Assembly: GCA_900149785.2 (NCBI GenBank)
Contig: FSSI02000011.1
Location: 43,753 to 107,752, forward strand
DNA: 64,000 nucleotides
Source: Sodalinema lacuna_A
GTDB taxonomy: Bacteria; Cyanobacteriota; Cyanobacteriia; Cyanobacteriales; Geitlerinemataceae
Direction of reading: 5' to 3'
The notes under the pieces are model-generated. The model had not been told where the DNA came from, did not search any database, and worked only from the letters and a program-made list of their open reading frames with translations. This document shows positions 24,899-33,613 of this stretch, piece by piece (positions within the stretch are counted from its first letter, which is position 1; each line of letters starts with the position of its first letter). Made by a program: the position numbers and the translations under genes.

Positions 24899-26071
24899 AT
24901 GGAAACCCCCAAAATCTTGTCAGCAGCCCGCCCCTCCCGTCGCTCGAAATGGTGGCTAGAACCGGCGATCGCCCTCGGGATTGCCATTGCCTTTGCCGTC
25001 ATTATGCCCTTCGTCTTGCCAGTCTTTCGCCTCAAACTCCTGGGGCGCTTTGTGGCCTTGGCGATCGCCGCGTTGGGGATTGACCTCATCTGGGGCTATA
25101 CCGGCTTATTAAGCCTCGGTCATGGCATCTTCTTCGCCCTTGGGGGCTACGCCTTTGCCATGCACCTAAACTTGCAACTTCCCGAGGGAGAAATTCCTAA
25201 CTTTTTTAGTCTTTACGGTGTGGAAGAATTGCCCTGGATTTGGCAACCCTTTAATTCCCTGCCCCTGACGATTTTGGCTATTGCGATCGTCCCGGCGATC
25301 GTGGCAGCACTCCTGGGCTATTTAGTGTTCCGCAACCGCATTAAAGGGGTCTATTTTTCGATTTTGACTCAGGCAGCTCTGTTGGTGTTTTTTAACTTCT
25401 TCAACGGACAGCAAGAACTCATTAACGGAACCAATGGACTCAGTACCAATCGTTATGAAATTTTTGGCGTAGCCGCCGGGTCTAATGAAGCCCAGCTTGC
25501 CTTTTTTCAACTGTCCGTGATCATGGTTTGGTTGACCTATCTCCTCTGTCGCTGGTTGACTCAAGGGCGCTTTGGGCGGATGCTCGTTGCCATTCGTGAT
25601 GATGAAGTCCGCGCCCGGTTTGCGGGCTATGATCCCACCGGCTTTAAAATTTTGGTCTTTGCGGTTTCCGGGGCGATCGCCGGCGTGTCTGGCGCTCTCT
25701 ATACGGTGCAAACAGGCTTAGTGACCCCCAGTTTTATGGAAGTTGCCTTTTCCATCGAAATGGTGATTTGGGTCGCCGTAGGAGGACGGGCTAGTCTCAT
25801 TGGGGCTATCCTTGGGGCGCTGCTAGTGGGAAGCGCTCAAACCGTCCTCAGTGAATGGTCTCCTGAAACCTGGTTATTCTTCCAGGGGGCTTTATTTCTG
25901 ATTGTCGTGACGGTACTCCCCAATGGACTGTATGGCTGGTTTCGCGATTGGGCCATCCCCAAACTGCGATCGCGCCTGGGCCTACAACCGCGCCTGATTA
26001 CCTATCCGGACATTGATCTCAACCCGGAGGTACAACAGGAACATGACGAACTCGACAACCCTGACCGCTAG
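24899..26071 (+). CDS. urtC: Urea ABC transporter permease UrtC
   Basis: This 390-residue LivM-type permease has about ten membrane segments with LLGRFVALAIAALGIDLIWG, YTGLLSLGHGIFFALGGYA and the coupling region MLVAIRDDEVRARFAGYDPT. I prefer the ATG at 24899 to a GTG two codons upstream. It lies 59 bp after urtB and 17 bp before urtD, consistent with one transcript. It pairs with UrtB to form the inner-membrane pore. Confidence 0.95.
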   Translation: METPKILSAARPSRRSKWWLEPAIALGIAIAFAVIMPFVLPVFRLKLLGRFVALAIAALGIDLIWGYTGLLSLGHGIFFALGGYAFAMHLNLQLPEGEIPNFFSLYGVEELPWIWQPFNSLPLTILAIAIVPAIVAALLGYLVFRNRIKGVYFSILTQAALLVFFNFFNGQQELINGTNGLSTNRYEIFGVAAGSNEAQLAFFQLSVIMVWLTYLLCRWLTQGRFGRMLVAIRDDEVRARFAGYDPTGFKILVFAVSGAIAGVSGALYTVQTGLVTPSFMEVAFSIEMVIWVAVGGRASLIGAILGALLVGSAQTVLSEWSPETWLFFQGALFLIVVTVLPNGLYGWFRDWAIPKLRSRLGLQPRLITYPDIDLNPEVQQEHDELDNPDR

Positions 26072-26088
26072 TTCCCCGTTCCCCTGTT

Positions 26089-26853
26089 ATGACTGATGTT
26101 ATGACTGAAAACATCCTCGAAATCGACAACTTAACCGTTAGTTTTGATGGTTTCAAAGCCCTAAACGCCCTCAACTTTAGTCTAAAAACCGGCGAACTCC
26201 GCGTCATTATCGGTCCCAATGGTGCCGGAAAGACGACCTTCCTCGATACCATTACCGGCAAAGTTCAGCCCACGGAAGGTCAAGTGCGCTTTAAAGGCCG
26301 TAACTTGCGTAACCTCAACGAACACAAAATTTCTCGTTTAGGAATCGGCCGCAAATTTCAAACTCCCCGTGTTTATCTCAATCTCAGCGTACGAGATAAC
26401 TTAGATTTAGCCTGTAACCGCAAAAAAGGGGTTTTACAAACCCTATTCGGTAAACCTGACCATGGAGAACGATTGACCGTAGCCGGGATTTTAGAAACCA
26501 TCGGTTTAGGGGCCAAGGCCAATCTCGAAGCGGCCTTACTGTCTCATGGGGAAAAACAACGACTCGAAATTGGGATGTTGGTGGCCCAGTCCCCGGATTT
26601 GTTGCTCGTCGATGAACCCGTGGCGGGATTAACGGATGAGGAAACGGAAAATGTGGGAAATCTGTTGCTGACCTTGGCGGAAAATCACTCGATTATCGTG
26701 ATTGAGCATGATATGGAGTTTGTGCGCCAAATTGCTCGTCAGGTGAGTGTCTTACATCAAGGATCGCTTCTGTGTGAGGGAACTATGGATGAGATTCAAA
26801 GCAATCCTCGTGTGATTGAAGTCTATTTAGGTCCATCGGAAGAAGAGGAATAA
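26089..26853 (+). CDS. urtD: Urea ABC transporter ATP-binding protein UrtD
   Basis: This 254-residue LivG-type ATPase shows Walker A IGPNGAGKTTFLDTI, a Q-loop in GIGRKFQTPRVY, signature LSHGEKQRLEIGMLV, Walker B LLLVDEPVAGLTDEE and switch His in IVIEHDMEFVRQIA. The signature SHGEKQ in place of SGGQ is typical of UrtD. An ATG four codons in (26101) is an alternative start. urtE begins two bases after its stop, indicating tight coupling. Confidence 0.95.
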   Translation: MTDVMTENILEIDNLTVSFDGFKALNALNFSLKTGELRVIIGPNGAGKTTFLDTITGKVQPTEGQVRFKGRNLRNLNEHKISRLGIGRKFQTPRVYLNLSVRDNLDLACNRKKGVLQTLFGKPDHGERLTVAGILETIGLGAKANLEAALLSHGEKQRLEIGMLVAQSPDLLLVDEPVAGLTDEETENVGNLLLTLAENHSIIVIEHDMEFVRQIARQVSVLHQGSLLCEGTMDEIQSNPRVIEVYLGPSEEEE

Positions 26854-26855
26854 TC

Positions 26856-27596
26856 ATGCAAGCCACAGAAATGAGAACCGTTACCCCGGACTCGGGGCTG
26901 ATGATGCAGGTCTCTGGATTAAATGTCTATTACGGGGAAAGTCATATTTTACGGAATGTGGATTTGAGTGTACCGGTGGGCCAGATGGTCTGTTTGATTG
27001 GTCGTAATGGGGTCGGGAAAACGACGCTGTTAAAGACGATTATGGGCTTGCTGTCTCCCCGTTCGGGGCAGATTAACCTCTGCGATCGCCCCCTATTGCC
27101 CTTATCGACGCCTCGCCGCGCTCAAGCGGGAATTGGCTATGTCCCCCAGGGTCGTGAGATTATTCCCCGAGTGACGGTTAAGGAGAATCTGTTGCTGGGG
27201 TTAGAAGCTCGTCCAGGACGCTCTAGCAAGCGTATTCCCGATGAGATTTTTGAGCTATTTCCGGTCCTAGAGACCATGTTGGGACGGATGGGGGGCGACC
27301 TCAGTGGTGGCCAACAGCAACAGTTGGCGATCGCCCGCGCCTTGATGGGACAGCCTCGCCTCTTGTTACTCGACGAACCCACCGAGGGCATTCAACCTTC
27401 GATTATTTTAGAAATTGAGGCGGCGGTGCGTCGCATTATTGAACGCACTGGTATTTCTGTGCTACTTGTCGAACAACATTTGCACTTTGTCCGCCAAGCC
27501 GATCGCTACTATGCCATGCAAAAAGGGGGAATTGTCGCCTCTGGGGCAACTCAGGATCTCTCTCAGGAGGTGATTCAACAATTTTTGGCTGTTTAA
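26856..27596 (+). CDS. urtE: Urea ABC transporter ATP-binding protein UrtE
   Basis: This 246-residue LivF-type ATPase has Walker A IGRNGVGKTTLLKTI, signature LSGGQQQQLAIARAL, Walker B LLLLDEPTEGIQPSI and switch His in LLVEQHLHFVRQ. It completes the urtABCDE set, so the transporter is intact. The next gene, encoding HU, lies 318 bp downstream on the same strand with its own upstream region. Confidence 0.95.
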   Translation: MQATEMRTVTPDSGLMMQVSGLNVYYGESHILRNVDLSVPVGQMVCLIGRNGVGKTTLLKTIMGLLSPRSGQINLCDRPLLPLSTPRRAQAGIGYVPQGREIIPRVTVKENLLLGLEARPGRSSKRIPDEIFELFPVLETMLGRMGGDLSGGQQQQLAIARALMGQPRLLLLDEPTEGIQPSIILEIEAAVRRIIERTGISVLLVEQHLHFVRQADRYYAMQKGGIVASGATQDLSQEVIQQFLAV

Positions 27597-27914
27597 GGGG
27601 CCAGGTCTCGGGTCTGGTCTTAACAGGACTCCGTGTATTACTCAATTTTTGCGAAATTGTCAAGATTTTCCTGAGAATTTGCCCTGAAAAAATGGCAGAT
27701 GTGAAAAAAATCTTCAAATCAAGATAAATTAATACTTTCAACGATCCAGATCGGGCAAACACCCATTAGAATGAGTCAGTGAAACATCGGAAGACCAACA
27801 GTTTCAGGGTTTTACCTCAAAAAACCCCCGTCGATGTTTCCTGCCTAAAGTGTCCTCAAGACCTTTTCGGGCAGTTGTGAACCCTACTATCTGACCTTAA
27901 GGAGATATCTCGAT

Positions 27915-28196
27915 ATGAATAAAGGAGAACTCGTCGATCGCGTGGCCGCGAAAGCGAATGTCACCAAGAAGGAAGCCGATGCTGTATTAACGGCAGCCCT
28001 CGAAACCATCGTAGAAGCGGTGTCGAGTGACGATAAAGTCACCCTCGTTGGCTTCGGTTCCTTTGAAGCCAGAGATCGTAAGGCCCGGGAAGGCCGCAAC
28101 CCCAAAACCGGCGACAAAATGGTCATTCCCGCCACCAAGGTTCCCGCCTTCTCCGCTGGCAAGCTGTTCAAGGAAAAGGTTGCACCGAGCAACTAA
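27915..28196 (+). CDS. hupB: HU-type DNA-binding protein
   Basis: This 93-residue HU family nucleoid protein reads MNKGELVDRVAAKANVTKKE at the start, VTLVGFGSFEARDRKAREGR, then RNPKTGDKMVIPATKVPAFS (the DNA-binding arm with its Pro) and SAGKLFKEKV. It acts as a dimer that bends DNA. SD AAGGAG precedes the ATG. Only one copy is seen and it is complete. An intrinsic terminator follows at 28244-28273. Confidence 0.96.
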   Translation: MNKGELVDRVAAKANVTKKEADAVLTAALETIVEAVSSDDKVTLVGFGSFEARDRKAREGRNPKTGDKMVIPATKVPAFSAGKLFKEKVAPSN

Positions 28197-28243
28197 TCTC
28201 GTCCCACGTCTTTAAATTCTGTGTGGGTATTACCGCATTGATG

Positions 28244-28273
28244 CTGGGCAGTCCCCTGAGACTGTCCAGTTTT
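28244..28273 (+). terminator. Intrinsic terminator after hupB
   Basis: A 10-bp stem CTGGGCAGTC/GACTGTCCAG (one G-U pair) over a 6-nt loop is followed by TTTT, 48 bp after the hupB stop on the same strand. Confidence 0.8.
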
Positions 28274-28290
28274 GCTATGGGGGAAGGATA

Positions 28291-28375
28291 GGGAACAGGG
28301 AACAGGGAACAGGGAACAGGGAACAGGGAACAGAGTTCGTTCCTAAATCTCCCTCTTGCCTCTTGCCTCTTGCCT
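28291..28375. repeat. Two heptamer repeat blocks between hupB and the iron permease
   Basis: 28291-28333 holds about six GGGAACA units; 28354-28375 holds three copies of a second heptamer, TCTTGCC. The same two heptamers occur together, in the opposite order and partly on the opposite strand, at 33614-33700 in front of smc. They lie between convergent genes here. Confidence 0.9.
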
Positions 28376-28415
28376 TCTTATCCCCTATTTTTGGTACGAT
28401 TCAGACCAACTTTTG

Positions 28416-30083
28416 CTATTCTCCAAGATGGGTGTTGGTGGACTGGGTGTTGCGGATGAGGCGCTCTTGGGAGAGGATGATGAGCGTCGCGAGAGTGGAG
28501 ATCACTAACATCATCAACGAGGCGACGGCGGCTTGGGTGAAGGCGACATTTTCCGCTGTGGCTTGCCAAATTTCCGTGGCCAAGCTGCGGAAACCGATGG
28601 GAGACAGTAATAATGTTGCAGGTAGTTCTTTGAGGGCCGTTAGGAAAATTAGCATCGCTCCGCTGATGATTCCTGGACGGACTAAGGGAATGGTCACTTC
28701 TCGTAAGGTTTGCCAGGGGGTTCGCCCTAAACTGCGGGCCGACTCTTCTAAACTCGGGGATACCTGCAACAGAGAACTACGCAACGTTCCCACCCCTTGA
28801 GGGATAAAGAGAACTAAGTAGGCAAACAAGAGCATCGGCAGACTTTGGTAAAGCCAGGTGACATAATTGGCGCCAAAGAAGACGAGGGATAAGGCCACAA
28901 CGATGCCCGGCATCCCAAACCCGATGTAGGAAAATCGTTCCAACAGACTGGTGAGGGGACTGGGGAAACGGACGGCTAAAATGGCAACCGGTAGGGCGAA
29001 GATGACAGCCACGAGAGCAGCTAACCCGGCACTGTAGATGGAACTGAGGGCTGAGGGTAACATAGAGGTGATTAAGCCGATCGCACTCTGGCCGGCAATC
29101 ATACCCCGTCCTAGCCAAAAGAAGAGGACACTTAGGGGCATAACAAGGGATGCCAGAAAGACGAGGCTACAAAATCCTAAGGCCAGCCATTTCCAGGGAC
29201 CGAGGGCAATTAAGCTGGGTTGATGTTGACCCGCTGAGCCGAGACTATAGTAGGCCGCTTGCGATCGCGCCCGATATTCCAACCACAAAATTAGCCCCAC
29301 TAACGCCACCAAGATTAAGGCTAAGGCGGCGGCCATGCTGCGATCGAAACTGGAGCGATATTGCAGGAAAATCACCCGCGTAAAGGAGTCGAAGCGCATT
29401 AACCCCGGTGTGCCAAAGTCTTGCAGGGCGTAGAGAGACACGAGCAAGGCCCCGGCGGCGATCGCAGGCCGCAATTGAGGCAAAGTCACGCGCCAAAAGG
29501 TTTCATAATAGCTATAGCCCAGACTCAAGGAGGCTTCTTCCATAGCCGGGTCCATCCCTTGCAAACTCGCCCGCACCGTCAGCAAGAGATAGGGGTAGGA
29601 AAACAGGCTGGTGGCTAAAATCACCCCAGTCCAGCCATAAATCGAGGGAAGCCGGTCGACTCCCCAGGGTTCGAGCAGAATTTGCAGCATACTTCCCTTG
29701 GGACCGGCAAAGGCCAAGAGCGCAAAACTCCCGACATAGGTCGGAATTGCCAGAGGAAGAGTCGAGGTGACATTCCAGAATCGCCGTCCCGGTAAATCGG
29801 TGCGGACGGTGAGAAATGCTAGAGGAATGGCAATGACGGCCGACAGTAGGGTCACCGCCAGAGTCATGCCAATACTGTTGAGTAACACCTCTAAGGTGCG
29901 GGGTCGTTGCAGGATTTCCCCGAAGTCTCCCAGACCAATTCCTAAGGCTCGGATAATCAGATAAACCAACGGTAACGCCATCCCCACCGCCACGAGAACC
30001 GCCATGACGATTAAGAACAGGGGAGGACGCGATCGCCCTGAGGTTTGGGGTTTAGGCGACGCGGCTTGGGGTTGTGGCTCCAT
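28416..30083 (-). CDS. futB: Ferric iron ABC transporter permease (FutB type)
   Basis: This 555-residue double-length permease has about 12 membrane segments and two EAA-type coupling loops, EEASLSLGYSYYETFWRVTL and EESARSLGRTPWQTLREVTI, each followed by PxxRPxI. This fused two-module form is the Fe3+ permease of the FutB/SfuB/ThiP group. The partner binding protein is at 31517-32557 on the same strand, now separated by a tnpB element, and the ATPase gene is not in the window. A thiamine permease is the main alternative; the FutA-like neighbour argues for iron. Confidence 0.88.
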   Translation of the reverse strand: MEPQPQAASPKPQTSGRSRPPLFLIVMAVLVAVGMALPLVYLIIRALGIGLGDFGEILQRPRTLEVLLNSIGMTLAVTLLSAVIAIPLAFLTVRTDLPGRRFWNVTSTLPLAIPTYVGSFALLAFAGPKGSMLQILLEPWGVDRLPSIYGWTGVILATSLFSYPYLLLTVRASLQGMDPAMEEASLSLGYSYYETFWRVTLPQLRPAIAAGALLVSLYALQDFGTPGLMRFDSFTRVIFLQYRSSFDRSMAAALALILVALVGLILWLEYRARSQAAYYSLGSAGQHQPSLIALGPWKWLALGFCSLVFLASLVMPLSVLFFWLGRGMIAGQSAIGLITSMLPSALSSIYSAGLAALVAVIFALPVAILAVRFPSPLTSLLERFSYIGFGMPGIVVALSLVFFGANYVTWLYQSLPMLLFAYLVLFIPQGVGTLRSSLLQVSPSLEESARSLGRTPWQTLREVTIPLVRPGIISGAMLIFLTALKELPATLLLSPIGFRSLATEIWQATAENVAFTQAAVASLMMLVISTLATLIILSQERLIRNTQSTNTHLGE

Positions 30084-30204
30084 GAGGGTGTTGGTGATGG
30101 GGAAGAGGCAAGGTTAATCAAGACCACATTGTAGCCAATGCCGCCTCATTCGGATAGATGCCGCCCCACCCGATCAGATGGGGCAAAACCCGTTATCGAA
30201 AATT

Positions 30205-31520
30205 TTGGGTCTAAAACCCCGTCCTTCTAGGACGGCTTTTGACAATCCTGCTTTTTTGTGCTAGGATTACCCGCACAACCGATGCCAACGGTGCGATGCT
30301 TGTTCTTGAGTTCAAAATCAAAGGGAAGCCCCACCAGTACGCGGCGATTGACGAAGCGATCCGAACCGCACAGTTCGTTCGCAACAAGGCACTGCGCTAT
30401 TGGATGGATACCCCTGGGGTCAACAAATACGACCTCAATAAGTACTGTCGGGTACTCGCCCGAGAGTACGATTTTGCTCGAGAACTCAACAGCACCGCTC
30501 GTCAAGCTTCAGCCGAACGCGCTTGGTCGGCAATCGCTCGATTTTTCGAGAACTGTCGCAAGTCTGTTCCCGGCAAAAAAAGATATCCCAGGTTCAAAAA
30601 GAACAGTCGTTCGGTCGAGTACAAAACTTCCGGCTGGAAGTTACTCGACCCCAAACACATTGTCTTTACCGACAAGAAAGGGATCGGACGACTCAAGTTA
30701 ATTGGAACTTGGGATTTGGCGTTTTACGGTACAGAACAAATCAAACGGGTTCGACTGGTTCGCAGAGCCGATGGCTATTACGCTCAGTTTTGCGTCAAAG
30801 TAGACGTTCGAAAAGAACTCGAACCGTCAGGAAATACTGTGGGGTTGGATGTCGGACTCCTTGAGTTCTACACTGATTCAAACGGGGAGTGTGAACCGAA
30901 CCCGAGGTTTTACCGAAACGCCGAGAAAAAGCTCAAACGTGCTCACCGAAGGGTGAGCAAAAAACAGAAAGGCTCTGCCAACCGAAAAAAAGCCGTTAAT
31001 CGACTCGGACGAGTACACCTCAAAATAAGTCGGCAACGTGAGGAACACGCCAAGAAACTGGCGCGTTGCGTTATCCGATCTAACGATTTGGTCGCCTATG
31101 AAGATTTGAGGATACGGAATCTAGTCAAGAACCACTGTCTCGCCAAGTCGATTCACGATGCGGGTTGGTATCAATTTAGGAAATGGTTGGAGCATTTTGG
31201 AGTGAAATTCGGCAGGATCACTGTAGCGGTGAACCCTGCCTATACCTCTCAAAAATGCTCTAACTGTGGTGCAGTCGTCAAAAAATCCCTATCAACTCGA
31301 ACCCATGCTTGTCAGTGTGGTGGTGAGTTAGACAGAGATCATAACGCTGCCATCAACATCCTGAACGCTGCCTTGAGTACGGTAGGGCATACCGGAACTT
31401 GGGTCGATGACCCAAACGCTTCTGGAGATTTGACCGCTACTTTGGCTGGTGCAAACCTGTCAGGGCAAGTCGGATCGTTGAAGGAAGAATCCCCACGCCG
31501 TGATAGCTGGGGAGTGTCAA
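30205..31520 (+). mobile_element. IS200/IS605-type tnpB-only element between futB and futA
   Basis: The left part holds a hairpin CCGTCC-TTCTA-GGACGG (30219-30235), typical of these elements. The right end is marked by GAATCCCC followed by GCTGGGGAGTGTCAA, with CCCCA (31491-31495) pairing with TGGGG (31508-31512). Only tnpB is present, with no tnpA, so movement would need a transposase in trans. The last four bases (TCAA, 31517-31520) coincide with the futA stop codon read on the other strand. The left boundary is approximate. Confidence 0.75.
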
Positions 31521-31561
31521 AACGCTCCGGTTTCTTGCAGGAGATTAAGAGTTCCTTCTAA
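30296..31561 (+). CDS. tnpB: TnpB, RNA-guided nuclease of an IS200/IS605-type element
   Basis: This 421-residue protein (start ATG 30296; a TTG at 30239 is unlikely) has an intact RuvC-like site: Asp185 in GLDVG, Glu269 in VAYEDL and Asp348 in LDRDHNAAINI. The zinc-ribbon cysteines are 321, 324, 339 and 341 (the second pair spaced C-x-C). TnpB proteins are nucleases guided by an RNA from the element's right end and help keep the element in place. The final 14 or so residues lie beyond the apparent element end, in DNA antisense to the futA 3' end. All catalytic residues are present, so it may be active. Confidence 0.9.
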   Translation: MLVLEFKIKGKPHQYAAIDEAIRTAQFVRNKALRYWMDTPGVNKYDLNKYCRVLAREYDFARELNSTARQASAERAWSAIARFFENCRKSVPGKKRYPRFKKNSRSVEYKTSGWKLLDPKHIVFTDKKGIGRLKLIGTWDLAFYGTEQIKRVRLVRRADGYYAQFCVKVDVRKELEPSGNTVGLDVGLLEFYTDSNGECEPNPRFYRNAEKKLKRAHRRVSKKQKGSANRKKAVNRLGRVHLKISRQREEHAKKLARCVIRSNDLVAYEDLRIRNLVKNHCLAKSIHDAGWYQFRKWLEHFGVKFGRITVAVNPAYTSQKCSNCGAVVKKSLSTRTHACQCGGELDRDHNAAINILNAALSTVGHTGTWVDDPNASGDLTATLAGANLSGQVGSLKEESPRRDSWGVSKRSGFLQEIKSSF

Positions 31562-32557
31562 GTCTTCTAAACTGCTTAGATCGATGTCAGGGGGGTTAAT
31601 CTCCGAAATTGGTAATTGGTCATTGGGAGGGTCAATCCCCTCAATCAAGGGATATTCGCTATTCTCCTGGGCAAAGTGTTGTTGAGCTTCTGGCGTCAGC
31701 ATGAACTCGATGAAGGATTCAGCCGCTTCGGGTTGGTCGCTACTGTCGAGAATGGCGACCCCAGCCACGTTAATCATCGATCCCACATCTCCCCTGGGAT
31801 AATGATGAGCCACAGGGAAGTCCGCATCTTCAGCCTGGAAACGGGCTAGGTAATAGTTATTGACCAGGCCCACTTCAATTTCACCGCGACCGAGAGCTTC
31901 GATAATGGCAGTATTGTTGCCATAGACCTGAGCATTGTTAGCGACCATGGCTTCGAGCCATTCCCGCGCTCGTTCTTCCCCTTCATTTTCTCGTACGGCT
32001 GACACAAAGGACTGGAAGGAACCATTAGTGGGCGCCCAGCCAATCCGACCTGACCATTCGGGTTCTGTCATTTCCCAAATGGAGTCGGGGACATCTTCTT
32101 CAGCGAGCATATCGGTATTGTAGGCAAACACTCGGGCGCGTCCGGTAATGCCAATCCATTGTCCTTCTCGGGAACGGAATCTCGGATCGATTTGACTGAG
32201 CAAGTTTTCCGGGATGTCACGGGTTCGACCTTCTTGCTGTAGAGCGCCTAAAGCTCCAGCATCTTGGGCAAAGTAGATGTCTGCGGGGGAGTTTTCGCCT
32301 TCTTCTAGGATGGTGGCCGCCAGTTCAGCGGTGTCGCCGTAACGGACTTCCACGTCAATGCCTGTGTCAGCTTCAAAGCGATCGAACATGGGGCCAATCA
32401 GCTCTTCACCACGGCCCGAATAGACAACGAGGGTGGTCTCTTCAGTTGTGGTGGTTTCACCTTCTCCGTTGGGGCTGTCTTGGGGGCCACAAGCAATCAG
32501 CACGGTGCTGGTTGTCGCGGCTAACCCAATCAGGGTCATGATTTTTCGTCGTTTCAC
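31517..32557 (-). CDS. futA: Ferric iron ABC transporter substrate-binding protein (FutA type)
   Basis: This 346-residue binding protein shows TTLVVYSGRGEELIGPMFDR, GIDVEVRYGDTAELAATI, DIYFAQDAGALGALQQEG, AYNTDML and RIGWAPTNGSFQSF, as in the FutA/FbpA iron-binding group. I chose a GTG start at 32557, five bases after GGAGG, which gives a compact lipoprotein signal with KRRK and the lipobox LIAC (Cys23); a GTG at 32578 is also open. The C-terminus (LEGTLNLLQETGAF) looks complete, yet the stop codon falls in the end of the neighbouring tnpB element. It probably formed an operon with futB before the insertion. Confidence 0.9.
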   Translation of the reverse strand: MKRRKIMTLIGLAATTSTVLIACGPQDSPNGEGETTTTEETTLVVYSGRGEELIGPMFDRFEADTGIDVEVRYGDTAELAATILEEGENSPADIYFAQDAGALGALQQEGRTRDIPENLLSQIDPRFRSREGQWIGITGRARVFAYNTDMLAEEDVPDSIWEMTEPEWSGRIGWAPTNGSFQSFVSAVRENEGEERAREWLEAMVANNAQVYGNNTAIIEALGRGEIEVGLVNNYYLARFQAEDADFPVAHHYPRGDVGSMINVAGVAILDSSDQPEAAESFIEFMLTPEAQQHFAQENSEYPLIEGIDPPNDQLPISEINPPDIDLSSLEDLEGTLNLLQETGAF

Positions 32558-32590
32558 AAGATCCTCCAAACTCCTCACGGACGTGAGAGT

Positions 32591-32605
32591 TCATAAAAAT
32601 TATCA
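32591..32605 (-). promoter_or_regulatory. Possible Fur box upstream of futA
   Basis: On the minus strand TGATAATTTTTATGA matches the 7-1-7 Fur pattern TGATAAT-N-ATTATCA at 12 of 14 positions, and lies 34 bp upstream of the chosen futA start. An iron-uptake gene is a standard Fur target. The match is partial in an AT-rich region, so this is a candidate only. Confidence 0.4.
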
Positions 32606-32915
32606 ATTGGTATTGTAGCAGTCAACACAAAATTACGATTACGTCGCCACCGACTCTTTGGGGACAGGATAGAGTGGCTGGTCGCTAAACCCTCAGCGCA
32701 TCACTAGCCCATCACTGTAAATGCCCTTAAATTAGGAGTTTTAGGTTGCGGCACTCAACCACGTTAGGAGAGGGCATCGGTCGGTAGGCGGGTTAATTGC
32801 AGTTTTCCGTGGAAAATGATCCCCCGTGATAATTCAACTTAATGACACTAATTCTCATAGAGAGCTTTGTCAAGATGCGGGGGGCAAAATGCAGGGTAAG
32901 TCTGGCTGAAGGGGC
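32606..32915. other. Intergenic stretch between futA and the CHAT-like gene
   Basis: This is about 310 bp between the futA promoter region and the 3' end of the CHAT-like gene (minus strand). It is AT-rich near futA. I see no gene, tRNA or strong hairpin in it. Confidence 0.6.
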
Positions 32916-33512
32916 TTAATTTCGACCCCGAGCGAGGCCACTAGAAGCACTTGAGCCACTTGAAAGGAAGCGAAAGCTGTCTAAATCGGGGAACTGACGG
33001 ATAGCACTGTCAAGGGAGTTGCGAGGGGATTGACGATTGGCCAGCTTGCTATACAGGATTTCGAGGAAGGGGACGAGGTGCTGATAGGAAATAGAGCGTT
33101 CGGGAACAACCACCCCAGACGCGCCAGCGTTGAGGAACGCATCAGCGAGGGGATAGACACTGGCAGCACCGCTGACGACGAGTTTACCCCGCCATTGGCT
33201 CATTTGTGTAATATCTTGAGGAGAGAGGCGATCTTGGGGGCGGCGATCGCGGATTTTTTCAGCCTTAGACCATCCGAGAACGAGACCATCGCGATCGCCG
33301 TGGAGGGCCAAGTGAACCACATCAACGGACTCATCCCCGAGACATTTCTGCAACAAGCTACGATTGAGAAAGGTTCGTCGGTCCCAAATCCCGTCATTGC
33401 TATACACTTGGCAAGGAATACCGAGGCGTTCAAAGGCTTGGGAGAGCATTAGGGTTTCGGTTTGTTTGCGGATTTCGGGATTGCGACAAACTTCAAAGAT
33501 GGCAACATTCAT
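32916..33512 (-). CDS. CHAT/caspase-like protein lacking the expected cysteine
   Basis: This encodes 198 residues. The layout follows a CHAT or caspase-like fold: strand plus histidine in VDVVHLALHGDRDGLVLGW (His71), a middle LSPQDITQ segment, strand GKLVVSGAASVYPLADAFLN (109-128), then AGASGVVVPERSISYQHLVP and a final helix. In active CHAT proteases the second strand ends in a catalytic Cys (S-A-C-x-T/S); here that position reads SGAAS (114-118), with no cysteine. It would therefore be an inactive member or use another residue. The fold call comes from pattern only. It is divergent from smc. Confidence 0.55.
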   Translation of the reverse strand: MNVAIFEVCRNPEIRKQTETLMLSQAFERLGIPCQVYSNDGIWDRRTFLNRSLLQKCLGDESVDVVHLALHGDRDGLVLGWSKAEKIRDRRPQDRLSPQDITQMSQWRGKLVVSGAASVYPLADAFLNAGASGVVVPERSISYQHLVPFLEILYSKLANRQSPRNSLDSAIRQFPDLDSFRFLSSGSSASSGLARGRN

Positions 33513-33613
33513 AACTCGACTTCCCTTGCTCCCCAGACAGCTTTAGTGGCATTCTATCAAACCAGCCTCTTTCGGGGGCGATCGCCACGAGAAGGCCCCC
33601 ACAAAACTTCCCC

